A stretch of 42,468 nucleotides of DNA from an uncultured Clostridia bacterium (lineage in GTDB: Bacteria; Bacillota; Clostridia; Christensenellales; CALVMC01): positions 1-42,468 of the forward strand of contig CALVMC010000010.1 in the NCBI GenBank assembly GCA_944342015.1. Reading direction: 5' to 3'. The position numbers and the translations under genes were made by a program. How positions within the stretch are numbered: the stretch's first letter is position 1; each line of letters starts with the position of its first letter. Positions 8,086 to 17,724 of the stretch are shown in pieces. Under the pieces are notes generated by a model. It made no database searches, was not told where the DNA came from, and worked only from the letters and a program-made list of their open reading frames with translations.

Positions 8086-9372
8086 TTATAACCCTTTTAT
8101 AAGTTCTATGCATTTTGCCGTAGCGTCGGAATTTGCAACTATCGACATATGTGATTCGTTAGGTACAAGATAAACTCTGCTGTCTGTATCGGGAAGACCC
8201 ATTATTGCGCTAGTTTTTTCAACAATAGTGTCGCCGTATCCTAAATCGAGAGAAATATTACCCTCGCTAAAAACAACTGAAAATGTAGTATTAGGAGTTT
8301 CACTTACAGAATAGAAGAAATAACTGTTTACAAGAAGAGCAGGATGGGTAGCAGTGCCGGTACCGTAGTCTTTGAAGAGTCTGTCGTATTGCGGTACAGT
8401 TCTGTTAATAACACCAATTGTCGATCCGTCATCGTTCTGTGCCCAACTACGTGATTTTAAAATATTTTTTATTTCTTCGCTTGTTGTTGCTCCAACCCCG
8501 TTGTTTTTAACCAAATATTTACCTTTATATGCGTCCGTATTTAAAATTGATGCGGAAGGAACCATCATATGCGCACAGTCAAGATGACAAATAAGTTTTG
8601 ACATATCATCCTCGAAGTCAAGTAACAATGAAGGTAGATCGATATTCGGTATTTTCATGTCGCCTAATAAAATATTCATAAAGTGAGAAGGGTTATCGAA
8701 AATATTAAACGCTTCCGCCGCTCCTAAGTAGGGTGTAGCATATGAAATATTCAATTTAACTTTTTTTCTGTTCTGTTCGCTTAATGCAAGATAGTCGTTT
8801 GCAAGCAATCCGCCTAAACTGTGTGAAATGAAAATGACTTCTCCGTAGCCTTTTTCATCGATAAAGTTCTGCAAATCCAATGCGGACTTTGCGGTAGAAA
8901 GTCTCCAATCGTATTGAAATACCGTAATTTCATATTTATCGGCAAATTCAGCTTCCAGCGATTGATAAAGCGATTTATAGAAATTAAAAGGACCGTATTT
9001 ATTTAATTTTGTTACATATTCTCCTGTTCCGACACTTACAATATTAGGATTTAACGGAGTTCCGTCATCGTTCAAAGAAAGGTCATTGAAAAATTTACTG
9101 ATAGCACCGTTCGTGCTTATAAATTTTACCATGTCGGCAACTAATTCAGGCGGAATATCTCCTGATAAAAGACCCTGAAAAGATACATTTTCATAATCGT
9201 TAACAGGCGGATATACATTCTGTTTTGTTTCTTTATCGATAAAGGTTGATCCGCCTAAACCGGGTAAAATGATTATGGCTTTTTTATTGTTACATGCAGT
9301 AAAAAGAAAAAGCATGGGAACGCACAAAGCCAAGATTAAAATGGTTACTAATAGTTTTTTTGCAACTTTCAT
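8086..9372 (-). CDS. LCAT-like alpha/beta hydrolase lipoprotein
   Basis: A 428-residue exported lipoprotein. The signal peptide ends with the lipobox LFTAC (Cys27). Then follow features of the lecithin:cholesterol acyltransferase/phospholipase-like alpha/beta hydrolases: the oxyanion-loop motif PGLGGS (37-42), YDWRLS (about 154-159), the nucleophile elbow SHSLGG with Ser185, and a late catalytic-type histidine in NESHMS (His408). The middle third is variable. Substrate is unknown; an ester or acyl-lipid outside the membrane is likely. Transcribed alone leftward from about 9400, ending at a bidirectional terminator. Confidence 0.85.
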   Translation of the reverse strand: MKVAKKLLVTILILALCVPMLFLFTACNNKKAIIILPGLGGSTFIDKETKQNVYPPVNDYENVSFQGLLSGDIPPELVADMVKFISTNGAISKFFNDLSLNDDGTPLNPNIVSVGTGEYVTKLNKYGPFNFYKSLYQSLEAEFADKYEITVFQYDWRLSTAKSALDLQNFIDEKGYGEVIFISHSLGGLLANDYLALSEQNRKKVKLNISYATPYLGAAEAFNIFDNPSHFMNILLGDMKIPNIDLPSLLLDFEDDMSKLICHLDCAHMMVPSASILNTDAYKGKYLVKNNGVGATTSEEIKNILKSRSWAQNDDGSTIGVINRTVPQYDRLFKDYGTGTATHPALLVNSYFFYSVSETPNTTFSVVFSEGNISLDLGYGDTIVEKTSAIMGLPDTDSRVYLVPNESHMSIVANSDATAKCIELIKGL

Positions 9373-9558
9373 AATTGCCCCCTAAAAAAAATTCTTCGTT
9401 TATTATAATTGAATAATAATAAAAAATCAACGATATAAATGCACTTTTTTAATTTTCTAAAAATCTACTATTTACGACAAAAAAGAGTTTTTAGTTAAAT
9501 TTAAGGGGGAAAATAGCATTTTATATGGGGAAAAAAGCAATATTAGGTATAAAAACTA

Positions 9559-9587
9559 TTGATATTTTGAGTTTTAAGTAGTATAAT
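9559..9587 (+). promoter_or_regulatory. promoter of the coiled-coil protein gene
   Basis: TTGATA (9559-9564), 17 bases, TATAAT (9582-9587); the start codon is 40 bases downstream with an AGGAG ribosome site. Confidence 0.75.
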
Positions 9588-9626
9588 TATAACACTGAAT
9601 TTTTGTTTTCTATTTAGGAGTGATTT

Positions 9627-12116
9627 ATGAAAAATACCGCTAGTATGATGAAAAGAAACACATCTTCTTCTAAGAAGAAAAAGTCTGCTCAACGCAGTAA
9701 ATCAACAGCTTATGTGACTCCGATTATCGGCTTGGGAACCATTGCCGAAGGTTATGTTAAACAGTTTGCTGATATGGAAAGCAAACTGACCGAACTTAAA
9801 ACTCAAAGGGAAAACAAACAAAAAAACGAAGAAAACGCTTTCAAGAACAAGAGTGCGGCAGAGCAAAGTGCAGTCAGTGAACTCAGAAAGGAAAACAATG
9901 CAAAAGTCAAGGATTTACGCACAAAACTTGCCGATAAACTTAAAAAAATCGATACCGATAAAATTTTCCAAAATAATAAAATCGATTTGGATTTGGAAAA
10001 AGAAATCAATGCCGTGAAACTCGAAAAAGCCAACCTTGCAAACAGCAAGAAGAATTATACTGCCGAGTATGAGTCTGAAATTTCGAAAATTAACGCAAAA
10101 AACAAAGATGATATTAAAAACTGCAACGATTATCTGAGCGAGCAGGAGAGGGTTACCGCTTCGAAAGTGGAAGAAATCAAAAAAGTTCTCGAAGAAACCA
10201 AACAAATTTTTCAAGATAAGTTCGAAAAGAAAAAAGGTAAACTTCGCGAAGAGATTATGGATTTGCAGGCGAAATATTTTCTTGACATTAAAAACGGAAA
10301 AAGCGTGCTTGAAAACAAAATCGCTTCTTTGTCCAAAAGAGAAAACGACGATATCGAAAAAGAGCAGGCGAAACTTAACAATCTCAAAATAAAAATCGAT
10401 AATCTTAAAATACAAATCGAAGACGGGAAGAAAAAGAAAGACAAAGACGATTTACAGAAACTCAAAGAGAATTTGAAACAACTGAGCGCAAACTATTCTA
10501 CTATGGAAAAAGAAACCAATGCTTTCATTAAAGAAAGTAAAAGCGGCACGGCAGCTCAGATTGAATCTCTTAAAAAGAAATGGGCTAACGAAGAACAGAA
10601 ACTCAGAGAAAGTCTTATAATTTCAGTTAATGCTTTGAATACGAAAATCGAAGAGCAGAAATATGAAATGGAATATAAAGAGTTCAAATATTGTATAGAT
10701 AAAGAAATTGCAGAAAATAAAATTTCAGCCATGACTTTTATTGACGAGCAATTCCGTAAAACCCGTATGGCGGAAGTTGAAAAAGAATTTGCCTTGGAAA
10801 AAGAGAAAATTACTAAGGATTTCAATATAAAAAACAGAGAAAACGATTTGAGCGAATTCGATGCCGACGCTAAGGAGAAAAAAGCCAAAGCCGAAGCCGA
10901 TTATGCTAAAAAAATTAATACTTCCGAAAACCAGTATGCAAAAAAAGAAGCTAATTATCTTTTCAATACCGAACACAAGAAGGCTAATTTTGAGATAAAT
11001 AAAGCAAGTATATCGGCAAAACAGAACATTTCCTGTCTTGAACAGGATATGAAAAAGAATATTTCTCTTATGAGAGTAAATTCCTTTAAATTTTTAGACG
11101 ACAGCAATTTAAAGAATTTCGAGGCTATTTGCGCTTTTAAGCAAGAAAGATTCAATCAGGCAGCCGCTGTGTTTAAGGATAAGATCGAAGAGTATCTTTC
11201 GGCTTATGAAAAAAGATTCGAAGTATTGATAAAATATCATTTACAGGAAGCGAACGAAGCCGTTCGTGCCGAACAGTACATTTTCGACCAAAAAGCAATT
11301 ATTATCAAAGAAGATATTGCCGCAGCCGAAAAAGTCGGGGATACGGATCTTGCGGACGCCCTTAACAGAGAACTTGAAAAACTTACCCAAATTCTTAACG
11401 ACAGAATAGCGGAAATAAAATCCGTTCACGAAGAAATATCAGGTTATTATAACGGCTTCCTTGCAGCCGAAAAGGAAAGATGTGAGCGTGACTTACAGAA
11501 TTTTGCAAAACTCGGAGAAGATGTTCAGGCAAAACTCGAAAGTCTAAGCAGCAGCGCTAAAAGCGGCAGAGAAGCTGCGGCGGAGTTTCAGACTGAATAT
11601 GAAAATGTATTAAGCGATAATATAGAAAAAGTTAAGCAGAATATAATTTCCGAATCGGATAATGAACTTGACGAGGAAACAAAAGAATATGCACAGGTCT
11701 GCGCAGAATATGATGACGAAAAAGAAAAGTTCACAGCCGAATATGAGGAAAGTAAAAATAATGCATTATCCGATAAGAATGTTTTATTTGAGGAATTGGA
11801 AAAGGAACGCACCCTTCTTACAGAAAAAACAGATAAAGAAAACAGTGAAGACGAACAGAATATCGTTAAACTTGAAGCTCAGTATGACGCAATTATAAAA
11901 AGCAGTAACGGAGCTATCGAGCAGAAAGAGAAGGAGTCGGCTGCGAACGAAAAAACACTGAAAGATAAAAGCGAAAAAGAAGTCAATGCCGCTAAAAAGG
12001 CTATGGAAAGCAAAATAAAAAATCTTCCTAAAATCGAGAAGAAAAAGCTTGCCGTTCTTTTGAAGAAAGCGGAAATAGAACAGGATAAAGATTGGTGGGA
12101 AGTTTTGGAATATTAA
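9627..12116 (+). CDS. giant cytoplasmic coiled-coil protein, function unknown
   Basis: 829 residues, of which about residues 50-810 are almost uninterrupted Lys/Glu/Ala-rich heptad sequence. There is no signal peptide and no membrane segment. The N-terminus is basic and Ser-rich (SSSKKKKSAQRSKST), followed by a short uncharged stretch, TAYVTPIIGLGTIAEGY (about 28-44), that might be a docking peptide. The C-terminus ends with LPKIEKKKLAVLLKKAEIEQ followed by an aromatic cap, DKDWWEVLEY. I do not recognise a nuclease, ATPase or SMC head at either end, so it is not a full SMC protein. It is a single-gene unit with a strong promoter and its own terminator. A role as a cytoskeletal or scaffold filament is possible but not shown. 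Several frames on the other strand stay open only because of its base composition. Confidence 0.8.
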   Translation: MKNTASMMKRNTSSSKKKKSAQRSKSTAYVTPIIGLGTIAEGYVKQFADMESKLTELKTQRENKQKNEENAFKNKSAAEQSAVSELRKENNAKVKDLRTKLADKLKKIDTDKIFQNNKIDLDLEKEINAVKLEKANLANSKKNYTAEYESEISKINAKNKDDIKNCNDYLSEQERVTASKVEEIKKVLEETKQIFQDKFEKKKGKLREEIMDLQAKYFLDIKNGKSVLENKIASLSKRENDDIEKEQAKLNNLKIKIDNLKIQIEDGKKKKDKDDLQKLKENLKQLSANYSTMEKETNAFIKESKSGTAAQIESLKKKWANEEQKLRESLIISVNALNTKIEEQKYEMEYKEFKYCIDKEIAENKISAMTFIDEQFRKTRMAEVEKEFALEKEKITKDFNIKNRENDLSEFDADAKEKKAKAEADYAKKINTSENQYAKKEANYLFNTEHKKANFEINKASISAKQNISCLEQDMKKNISLMRVNSFKFLDDSNLKNFEAICAFKQERFNQAAAVFKDKIEEYLSAYEKRFEVLIKYHLQEANEAVRAEQYIFDQKAIIIKEDIAAAEKVGDTDLADALNRELEKLTQILNDRIAEIKSVHEEISGYYNGFLAAEKERCERDLQNFAKLGEDVQAKLESLSSSAKSGREAAAEFQTEYENVLSDNIEKVKQNIISESDNELDEETKEYAQVCAEYDDEKEKFTAEYEESKNNALSDKNVLFEELEKERTLLTEKTDKENSEDEQNIVKLEAQYDAIIKSSNGAIEQKEKESAANEKTLKDKSEKEVNAAKKAMESKIKNLPKIEKKKLAVLLKKAEIEQDKDWWEVLEY

Positions 12117-12141
12117 TCTTTCCGATTTAAATGTATTGTTA

Positions 12142-12167
12142 AAAGCCCGCAGCTGCGGGCTTTTTTT
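12142..12167 (+). terminator. terminator of the coiled-coil protein gene
   Basis: GCCCGC, loop AGCT, GCGGGC, then seven T. Confidence 0.9.
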
Positions 12168-12371
12168 ATTTCCATTTTTTATTTAATTTATTAAATCAAG
12201 TAGTGATTTTTTTAACACGATTAATATATTGCAATTTAATTTCTTATTTTAAGTGAAATAAAAACTGAACTGCTTTAATCGGAAAATAAGTATGTTTCTG
12301 TAAAGTGCAAGCAAAGATTTTTGTTTTTTGCAGTTTTATTAAAAAGGAAATATTTGTTTAAATTTTTTTCT

Positions 12372-12890
12372 TCATTTAAAATTCGGTTCGTTTTCGGAAA
12401 GGGAAGACAACAATTCCTTAAAAACTATAATATGGGCTTCTTCATCGAGAATTATCCTTTCCAGAAGTGCTTTTACCGTTGCGTTATTTGAACAGGCTAT
12501 GCTTTTTTTATAATTCTGAATTGCGTTTTGCTCTGCCATAATATTGTTTTGCAGTGCTTTTTTAGGGTTTTTAATATAGCTTACAAAACTGCCGTTCCAG
12601 AAGGTTTTTGTGCCTCCTATAATCGGGTCGCCGCCGAGATCGTGAATGACGCCTCCTAAAAGTTCAAAATGTTTCATTTCGACTATTGCTATTTTTTCGA
12701 GGGCTTCGGCAATTTCAGGGTAGCAGTCTTTGAATATTATGCTTTGATATATGTATTGATTAACTGCGGTAAGTTCGCTTTCACGGCCTGCGTAATCGTT
12801 GAGTATACATTGAACCTGTCTTAAATCGGGATATCCTGCGACAATTTGCGGATAAGGTTCGTCGGCTGAATATTTGAAATTTTTTTCCAT
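12372..12890 (-). CDS. ferritin-like di-iron protein (rubrerythrin family, no rubredoxin domain)
   Basis: 172 residues forming a four-helix ferritin-like fold. The metal-binding pattern is visible: Glu in the first helix (GRESELTAVNQY, about 36-47), ExxH in the second (VEMKHFELLGG), Glu in the third (MAEQNAIQNYKKS) and ExxH in the fourth (DEEAHIIVF). A central segment HDLGGDPIIGGTKTFWNG links the helix pairs. Proteins of this type protect from peroxide or store metal; this one lacks the rubredoxin-like zinc/iron site of full rubrerythrins, so its electron partner is unknown. Strong AGGAGG ribosome site before the ATG. It stands alone on the minus strand. Confidence 0.82.
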   Translation of the reverse strand: MEKNFKYSADEPYPQIVAGYPDLRQVQCILNDYAGRESELTAVNQYIYQSIIFKDCYPEIAEALEKIAIVEMKHFELLGGVIHDLGGDPIIGGTKTFWNGSFVSYIKNPKKALQNNIMAEQNAIQNYKKSIACSNNATVKALLERIILDEEAHIIVFKELLSSLSENEPNFK

Positions 12891-13058
12891 AAAAATTATC
12901 CTCCTGTTTTAAATATTTTATGTTACAGTTCGATTCGTTGTGACAGTAAAAGTGATTTTTTTAATCATGTTTGAATAACTTTTTTAAACTTGCCGATAAT
13001 ATTTCAAGTTAAATAAAAGGAATAATCAAAGATAATTATTTTTTTTAATTTAATATGC

Positions 13059-13087
13059 TTGTCAATTTAATTTTGATATGATAGAAT
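13059..13087 (+). promoter_or_regulatory. promoter of secG
   Basis: TTGTCA (13059-13064), 17 bases, TAGAAT (13082-13087), 31 bases before the secG start codon. Confidence 0.7.
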
Positions 13088-13118
13088 AATTTTATCCATC
13101 GTAAAACGGAGTTGAAAT

Positions 13119-13403
13119 ATGAGTAATTTAATTATGATGGTAAGTATCGATATGCCCATAGCGGTCAGAAATGCTTTACTTGCCACTTTTATAACTTTAA
13201 TGACTGTTCTTTCAATAGCGCTTATAGTTCTTGTGCTTCTCCAAAGGGCAACCGAAAGCGGATTAGGCGCATTAAACGGAAGCACCAATAACTATGTAGG
13301 GGAAAAGAAAGGGCGCACGCTCGAATCGAAACTTAAAATAGCCACTTTGGTAATAGGAGTGTTGCTACTTATAGTATCGGTACTTTACTTTATATGCCAG
13401 TAA
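13119..13403 (+). CDS. secG: preprotein translocase subunit SecG
   Basis: 94 residues with two membrane segments (about 18-42 and 73-92) and the SecG hallmark between them: LVLLQRATESGLGALNGS. SecG is the small accessory subunit of the SecYEG channel. The N-terminus has about 12 residues more than usual, but the ATG at 13119 has the best placed purine-rich ribosome site; a shorter start at Met12 would also give a normal SecG. Position upstream of rnr and smpB is the conserved order in Firmicutes. Confidence 0.92.
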   Translation: MSNLIMMVSIDMPIAVRNALLATFITLMTVLSIALIVLVLLQRATESGLGALNGSTNNYVGEKKGRTLESKLKIATLVIGVLLLIVSVLYFICQ

Positions 13404-13408
13404 AGAAG

Positions 13409-13431
13409 AGCGGCTTAAAAGCCGCTTTTTT
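13409..13431 (+). terminator. terminator of secG
   Basis: AGCGGC, loop TTAAAA, GCCGCT, then T run, six bases after the secG stop codon. Confidence 0.88.
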
Positions 13432-13689
13432 AATAACTTTCTTCAATCGTTTTGAAAGCGGCAGGAAAGGGTATATAATATAAATAAACATTTTAAAATC
13501 GACTTATCTTCTCTTTTGTTATGAATTGTCGAGAAAGTCAAGAGTATTAAACGATACAAAAAGCGTTTAAAAGAAAAATTAATATAATTAATTTTTTGTA
13601 TATACTAAAATAATTACAGATAAATAAATTTTAAATGAAAAAACCAGACTAGAAAATAATATAAAAAATTATCAGTCAAGCGGAAAGAT

Positions 13690-15606
13690 ATGAAAAAAAA
13701 GACAAAAAAGAAAATCAATAACATTAAGAAAAAGGGCGTCAGGGAAAAACTTATCGAAGGCGTGGTAAGGGGAAACAAAAAAGGTTTTGCCTTTTTATCG
13801 AGCGAAGGAAACGAGGATTTATTTATACCGCCGTCTTCTTTGAACGGCGCAGTTCATAACGATAAAGTTTATGTAAAAAAGGAAAAGGGCGAGGCCGTCG
13901 TGGTATCTATTAAAGACAGGGGGATACAGGAACTTGTCGGAGTTTATACTAAAAATCAGGACGGAAATTATATAGTCAAACCTGACGACAGCGATTATTT
14001 TACGCCGGTATATTTAGGCAAGGAAGACAGCGAAAGGCTTCGTGACGGCGACAAGGTATTAGTTAAAATAATCGGGTACAAGAGAACGAGAGTAGACGGA
14101 AAACTGCTTGAAATTTTAGGGAAAGCGGGCGTCAAGGATACGGAAATACTTTCAATACTCAAAAATCACGGTTTTGACAATAAGTTTTCAAATCAGGTAA
14201 AAGAGCAGGCTAAAAACATAAAAAGAAAAGATATCGAAAGGGTGGATTTCACTTCTTTAAAAACCATAACCATTGACGGCGACGACGCAAAAGATTTAGA
14301 CGACGCCATATCTCTCGAAAAAACCGAAAAAGGGTACAGATTATATGTTCATATAGCCGATGTGTCTTCTTTTGTGGATATGGACAGTCCTATCGACGCA
14401 AGAGCAATGAAGTATACCACAAGCGTGTATTTTCCCGAATGCGTTTATCCTATGCTTCCCGAAGAGCTTTCCAATGTTATTTGTTCTTTGAACGCAGGGG
14501 AAAACAGAGATACTTTAAGCGTTATAATGGATATCGATACAAACGGCGAAGTTATAAACAGCGATATAAAAGAAAGCATAATAAAAAGCGACAGGCGTAT
14601 GACCTATAAAAAAACTACCGCTATATTAAACGGGGACAAAAAACTCTCGGAAGAATATGCGGATATAAAAGAAATGCTTTTTAATATGAAGGAACTTGCG
14701 GAAATTCTGATAGAGAAGCGTAAAAGAAGAGGAGCACTGTTTTTTAAAAGCAAGGAATGCGTAATTACTCTTAACGACGAAGGGGAACCCGTTGACCTTG
14801 TTCCTTACGAGTATACTGTATCCAATTCAATAATTGAAGAATTTATGCTTATAGCAAACGAAACCGTTGCAAAAACCTTTTTCGATAAGAATGCGCCTTT
14901 TGTGTACAGAGTTCACCAGAAGCCGAAAGAAGAAAAAATGAACGCATTGAAGGCTTTTGCAAAAAGTTGCGGATTCAATATGCCGGAAAAAAGTTTTGCT
15001 ACCGAAGATATTATAAGGCTTTTAAAAGAGGCGGAAGGAACGCCTTATGAAAACATTATCAACGACTTTGCTTTGAGAAGTATGCAGAAAGCCCGTTACA
15101 GCACAAGTTGCGACGGTCATTACGGATTGCAGGCACAGTTTTATTGCCACTTCACTTCGCCTATAAGAAGATATCCCGATTTAATGATACACAGAATCAT
15201 AAAAAGTTATTTGCACGGTAAGGTTTCCGAAGGATTATTGTCGGTTTATAAAAATAAGGTCATGCAAACTGCGTTAAATTCCACCGAAAAGGAAATAGCG
15301 GCGGAAAACGCCGAAAGAGAAATTGACGATTATTATAAAGCTCTCTATATGCAAAATCATATAGGGGAAATATTCGAAGGTTTTATAAGCGGAGTCACGC
15401 CTTTCGGGATTTTCGTTGCGCTTGATAATACAGTAGAAGGCTTGGTTCGCATAGAAAGTTTACCCGGCGGCGGTTATGTGTTCGATAAGTATGCGGTAAC
15501 CCTGTCCGGCGGCGGAAGAAAATTTTCTTTGGGACAAAAGGTTAAAATAAAAGTTATAGCGGCAGACGAAATCGAACGCCATATCGATTTCGAACTTGTA
15601 GAATAA
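13690..15606 (+). CDS. rnr: ribonuclease R
   Basis: A 638-residue 3'-to-5' exoribonuclease that degrades structured RNA and, with SmpB and tmRNA, removes non-stop mRNAs. An N-terminal cold-shock-type domain (about 20-75, GNKKGFAFLSSEGNEDLFIP) is followed by the RNB catalytic domain: IDGDDAKDLDDAIS (about 197-210, the magnesium-binding aspartates), HIADVSSFV and YFPECVYPMLPEELSN. A C-terminal S1 domain spans about 555-635 (GEIFEGFISGVTPFGIFVAL). It is at the short end for RNase R because the usual helix-turn-helix N-terminal extension is reduced. The ATG is preceded by GGAAAG. Upstream of smpB on the same strand with a 187-base gap. Confidence 0.93.
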   Translation: MKKKTKKKINNIKKKGVREKLIEGVVRGNKKGFAFLSSEGNEDLFIPPSSLNGAVHNDKVYVKKEKGEAVVVSIKDRGIQELVGVYTKNQDGNYIVKPDDSDYFTPVYLGKEDSERLRDGDKVLVKIIGYKRTRVDGKLLEILGKAGVKDTEILSILKNHGFDNKFSNQVKEQAKNIKRKDIERVDFTSLKTITIDGDDAKDLDDAISLEKTEKGYRLYVHIADVSSFVDMDSPIDARAMKYTTSVYFPECVYPMLPEELSNVICSLNAGENRDTLSVIMDIDTNGEVINSDIKESIIKSDRRMTYKKTTAILNGDKKLSEEYADIKEMLFNMKELAEILIEKRKRRGALFFKSKECVITLNDEGEPVDLVPYEYTVSNSIIEEFMLIANETVAKTFFDKNAPFVYRVHQKPKEEKMNALKAFAKSCGFNMPEKSFATEDIIRLLKEAEGTPYENIINDFALRSMQKARYSTSCDGHYGLQAQFYCHFTSPIRRYPDLMIHRIIKSYLHGKVSEGLLSVYKNKVMQTALNSTEKEIAAENAEREIDDYYKALYMQNHIGEIFEGFISGVTPFGIFVALDNTVEGLVRIESLPGGGYVFDKYAVTLSGGGRKFSLGQKVKIKVIAADEIERHIDFELVE

Positions 15607-15792
15607 ATCTATACGCATTTTATGGTTTTAAAATTTAAAATTATTTTCAGATATATTGCAAGAAAAATCAAACTTTTATTTTGATACTATAAAAAAAATT
15701 ATAATTAATTAATTTGCATTAAGAATATTTATTTGCTAGTTTATTAAGAAGTTAAATAAAATTAGTTTTATTAAACTTTTATTGGTGGAAGT

Positions 15793-16245
15793 ATGGAAAG
15801 CGAAAAACTTATAGCGACAAATAAAACCGCATATCATAATTATTTTATAGAAGAAAAGTACGAGGCGGGAATAGTTTTAGAAGGCAGCGAAGTAAAATCG
15901 GTAAGGCTTGGCAAAGTCAATCTTAAAGACTGCTATGTCGTGATAAAAGGGGGCGAAGCATTCGTTCTCAATATGCATATTTCCCCTTACGAAAAGGGAA
16001 GTTTTTTTAATCCCGATCCTACAAGGTCGAGAAAACTGCTTTTGAATACAAGAGAAATAAATAAACTCAGAGGCAAGGTTCAGACAAAAGGTTATACCCT
16101 TGTCGCAACTAAAATGTATTTCAAAGGTTCTCTCGTAAAACTTGAAGTTGCCCTTGCAAAAGGTAAAGAACTTCATGATAAAAGGAAATCGGCTCAGGAA
16201 AAAGACGCAAAGAGAGAAATCGAAAGGGCGATGAAAAGCCGTTGA
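15793..16245 (+). CDS. smpB: SsrA-binding protein SmpB
   Basis: 150 residues, normal length. Family motifs: [20 protein letters not shown] near the start, [20 protein letters not shown], and the basic C-terminal tail [20 protein letters not shown] that enters the ribosomal mRNA channel. It binds tmRNA (encoded here at 33677-34023) and brings it to stalled ribosomes. GGTGGAAGT ribosome site. In many Firmicutes ssrA follows smpB at once; here 17.4 kb separates them. Confidence 0.95.
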   Translation: MESEKLIATNKTAYHNYFIEEKYEAGIVLEGSEVKSVRLGKVNLKDCYVVIKGGEAFVLNMHISPYEKGSFFNPDPTRSRKLLLNTREINKLRGKVQTKGYTLVATKMYFKGSLVKLEVALAKGKELHDKRKSAQEKDAKREIERAMKSR

Positions 16246-16344
16246 GTTAATTTTACAATAAAATTGCGGGCAATAAAATTATTGTAATTAAATTAAAATC
16301 ATAATCGATAATTAAACAGTTTTGATTTTTACACTTAATCGCAG

Positions 16345-16373
16345 TTGAAGATAATTAAAAAATAATTTATAAT
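16345..16373 (+). promoter_or_regulatory. promoter of the metY-metA operon
   Basis: TTGAAG (16345-16350), 17 bases, TATAAT (16368-16373). Transcription would start near 16380, leaving only about 50 bases of leader. That is too short for a SAM-I riboswitch or a T-box, so control must be by another means. Confidence 0.72.
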
Positions 16374-16429
16374 AGCATTGATTTAATTAAAAATTTACAC
16401 GATGAAAGGCACCGTCAAAGGAGAACATT

Positions 16430-17707
16430 ATGGAAAAAGAAAGACAGATAGAAACAAAATGCGTACAGGAAGGTTACGAGCCGGAAAACAGTGCTCCAAG
16501 GGTACTTCCGCTTTATCAAAGCACCACATATAAATACAATACCTGCGAGCAGCTTGCAGATGTCTTCGATTTAAAAGAAAACGGCTTTATGTACTCTCGT
16601 CTCGGAAACCCCACTTGTTCGGCTTTGGAAAAAAAGGTCGCTTCTTTGGAAGGGTGTACTTCCGCCTTGTCGTTTTCTTCCGGCCTTGCAGCAATATCGA
16701 TGTCGGTTATGAATGTCTGCAAAGCAGGGGACAATATTGTTTCTCTTTCTGAAATTTACGGCGGAACATATAATCTTTTTAATGTTACTCTGAAAAAATA
16801 CGGTATAGAAACAAGATTTATAAATTCCAAATCTTCTAAAAAGGATATAGAAAAACTTATAGACGGTAATACAAAAATGATTTTTGCCGAAACTATCGCT
16901 AACCCTTCCATGGCGGTTGTAAACTTCGATATGCTTTCCGAAATCGCATCGGAACATAAAATACTTTTTGCAGTAGATAATACTCTTGCAACTCCTATTC
17001 TCGTAAGACCGAAAGAGTTCGGCGCAAATATAGTTATACATTCTTCGTCAAAATATCTCGACGGACACGCAAGCAGTATCGGCGGAATTGTTGCCGAGTG
17101 CGGTAACTTTGTTTACAGTAAGGAAAGATATCCCGAATTTAACGAGCCTGACGAAAGTTATCACGGTATAGTTTATTGCCGTGACTTTAAAGACTGCGCT
17201 TTTACCGTTAAACTACGCGCGCAAATGCTCAGAGATTTCGGTTGCTGTATGAGCCCATTCAACGCATACCTTACGAATATGGGAATTGAAACGCTTCACC
17301 TTAGAATGCTTCGCCATAGCGAAAACGCTTTGAAAGTCGCTGAGTTTTTAAAAAAACACGAAAAAATCGAATGGGTAAAATATCCCGGACTCAAAGACGA
17401 CGCAGAACATAAAATCGCAAGCAAATATTTTAAAAACGGATTTTCGGGAATGGTGGTTTTCGGTATTAAAGGGGGCAGGAAAGCCGCTCTCGAATTTATG
17501 AATAATCTTAAACTTATGGCAGTCGTTACTCATATTGCAGATGTAAGAAGCTGCTGTCTTCATCCTGCAACCACTACCCACAGACAACTTTCCGACAGCG
17601 ATCTTAAAGCCTGCGGGGTAAGCGATAATCTTATAAGACTTTCCGTAGGAATAGAAAACGTAGAAGATATTATAAAAGATATTGCCGCCGCACTTGATAA
17701 AGCTTAA
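16430..17707 (+). CDS. metY: O-acetylhomoserine sulfhydrylase (MetY-type)
   Basis: A 425-residue PLP enzyme of the Cys/Met metabolism family. It would join O-acetylhomoserine with sulfide to make homocysteine. Visible landmarks: PLYQSTTYKY near the start, YSRLGNPT, the phosphate-binding SSGLAAIS, AVDNTLATP, the PLP lysine in HSSSKYLDGH (Lys about 205), and the C-terminal SCCLHPATTTHRQL followed by IRLSVGIE. Length and the insertion around residues 235-260 fit MetY rather than cystathionine gamma-synthase. AAAGGAG ribosome site. The next gene, metA, begins 17 bases after the stop, and its predicted product is the substrate of this enzyme. Confidence 0.9.
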   Translation: MEKERQIETKCVQEGYEPENSAPRVLPLYQSTTYKYNTCEQLADVFDLKENGFMYSRLGNPTCSALEKKVASLEGCTSALSFSSGLAAISMSVMNVCKAGDNIVSLSEIYGGTYNLFNVTLKKYGIETRFINSKSSKKDIEKLIDGNTKMIFAETIANPSMAVVNFDMLSEIASEHKILFAVDNTLATPILVRPKEFGANIVIHSSSKYLDGHASSIGGIVAECGNFVYSKERYPEFNEPDESYHGIVYCRDFKDCAFTVKLRAQMLRDFGCCMSPFNAYLTNMGIETLHLRMLRHSENALKVAEFLKKHEKIEWVKYPGLKDDAEHKIASKYFKNGFSGMVVFGIKGGRKAALEFMNNLKLMAVVTHIADVRSCCLHPATTTHRQLSDSDLKACGVSDNLIRLSVGIENVEDIIKDIAAALDKA

Positions 17708-17724
17708 CAAAAGAGAGGTTAAAT

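Noticed and set aside
9803..11812. Several open frames on the minus strand and other plus frames
   Set aside because: They are shadows of the Lys/Glu-rich coiled-coil gene, with Phe/Ser-rich nonsense translations and no ribosome sites.
13067..13288. Minus-strand frame over secG
   Set aside because: Shadow of secG with no ribosome site.
16246..16430. A SAM-I riboswitch or T-box before metY
   Set aside because: No conserved block was found and the promoter leaves only about 50 bases of leader.
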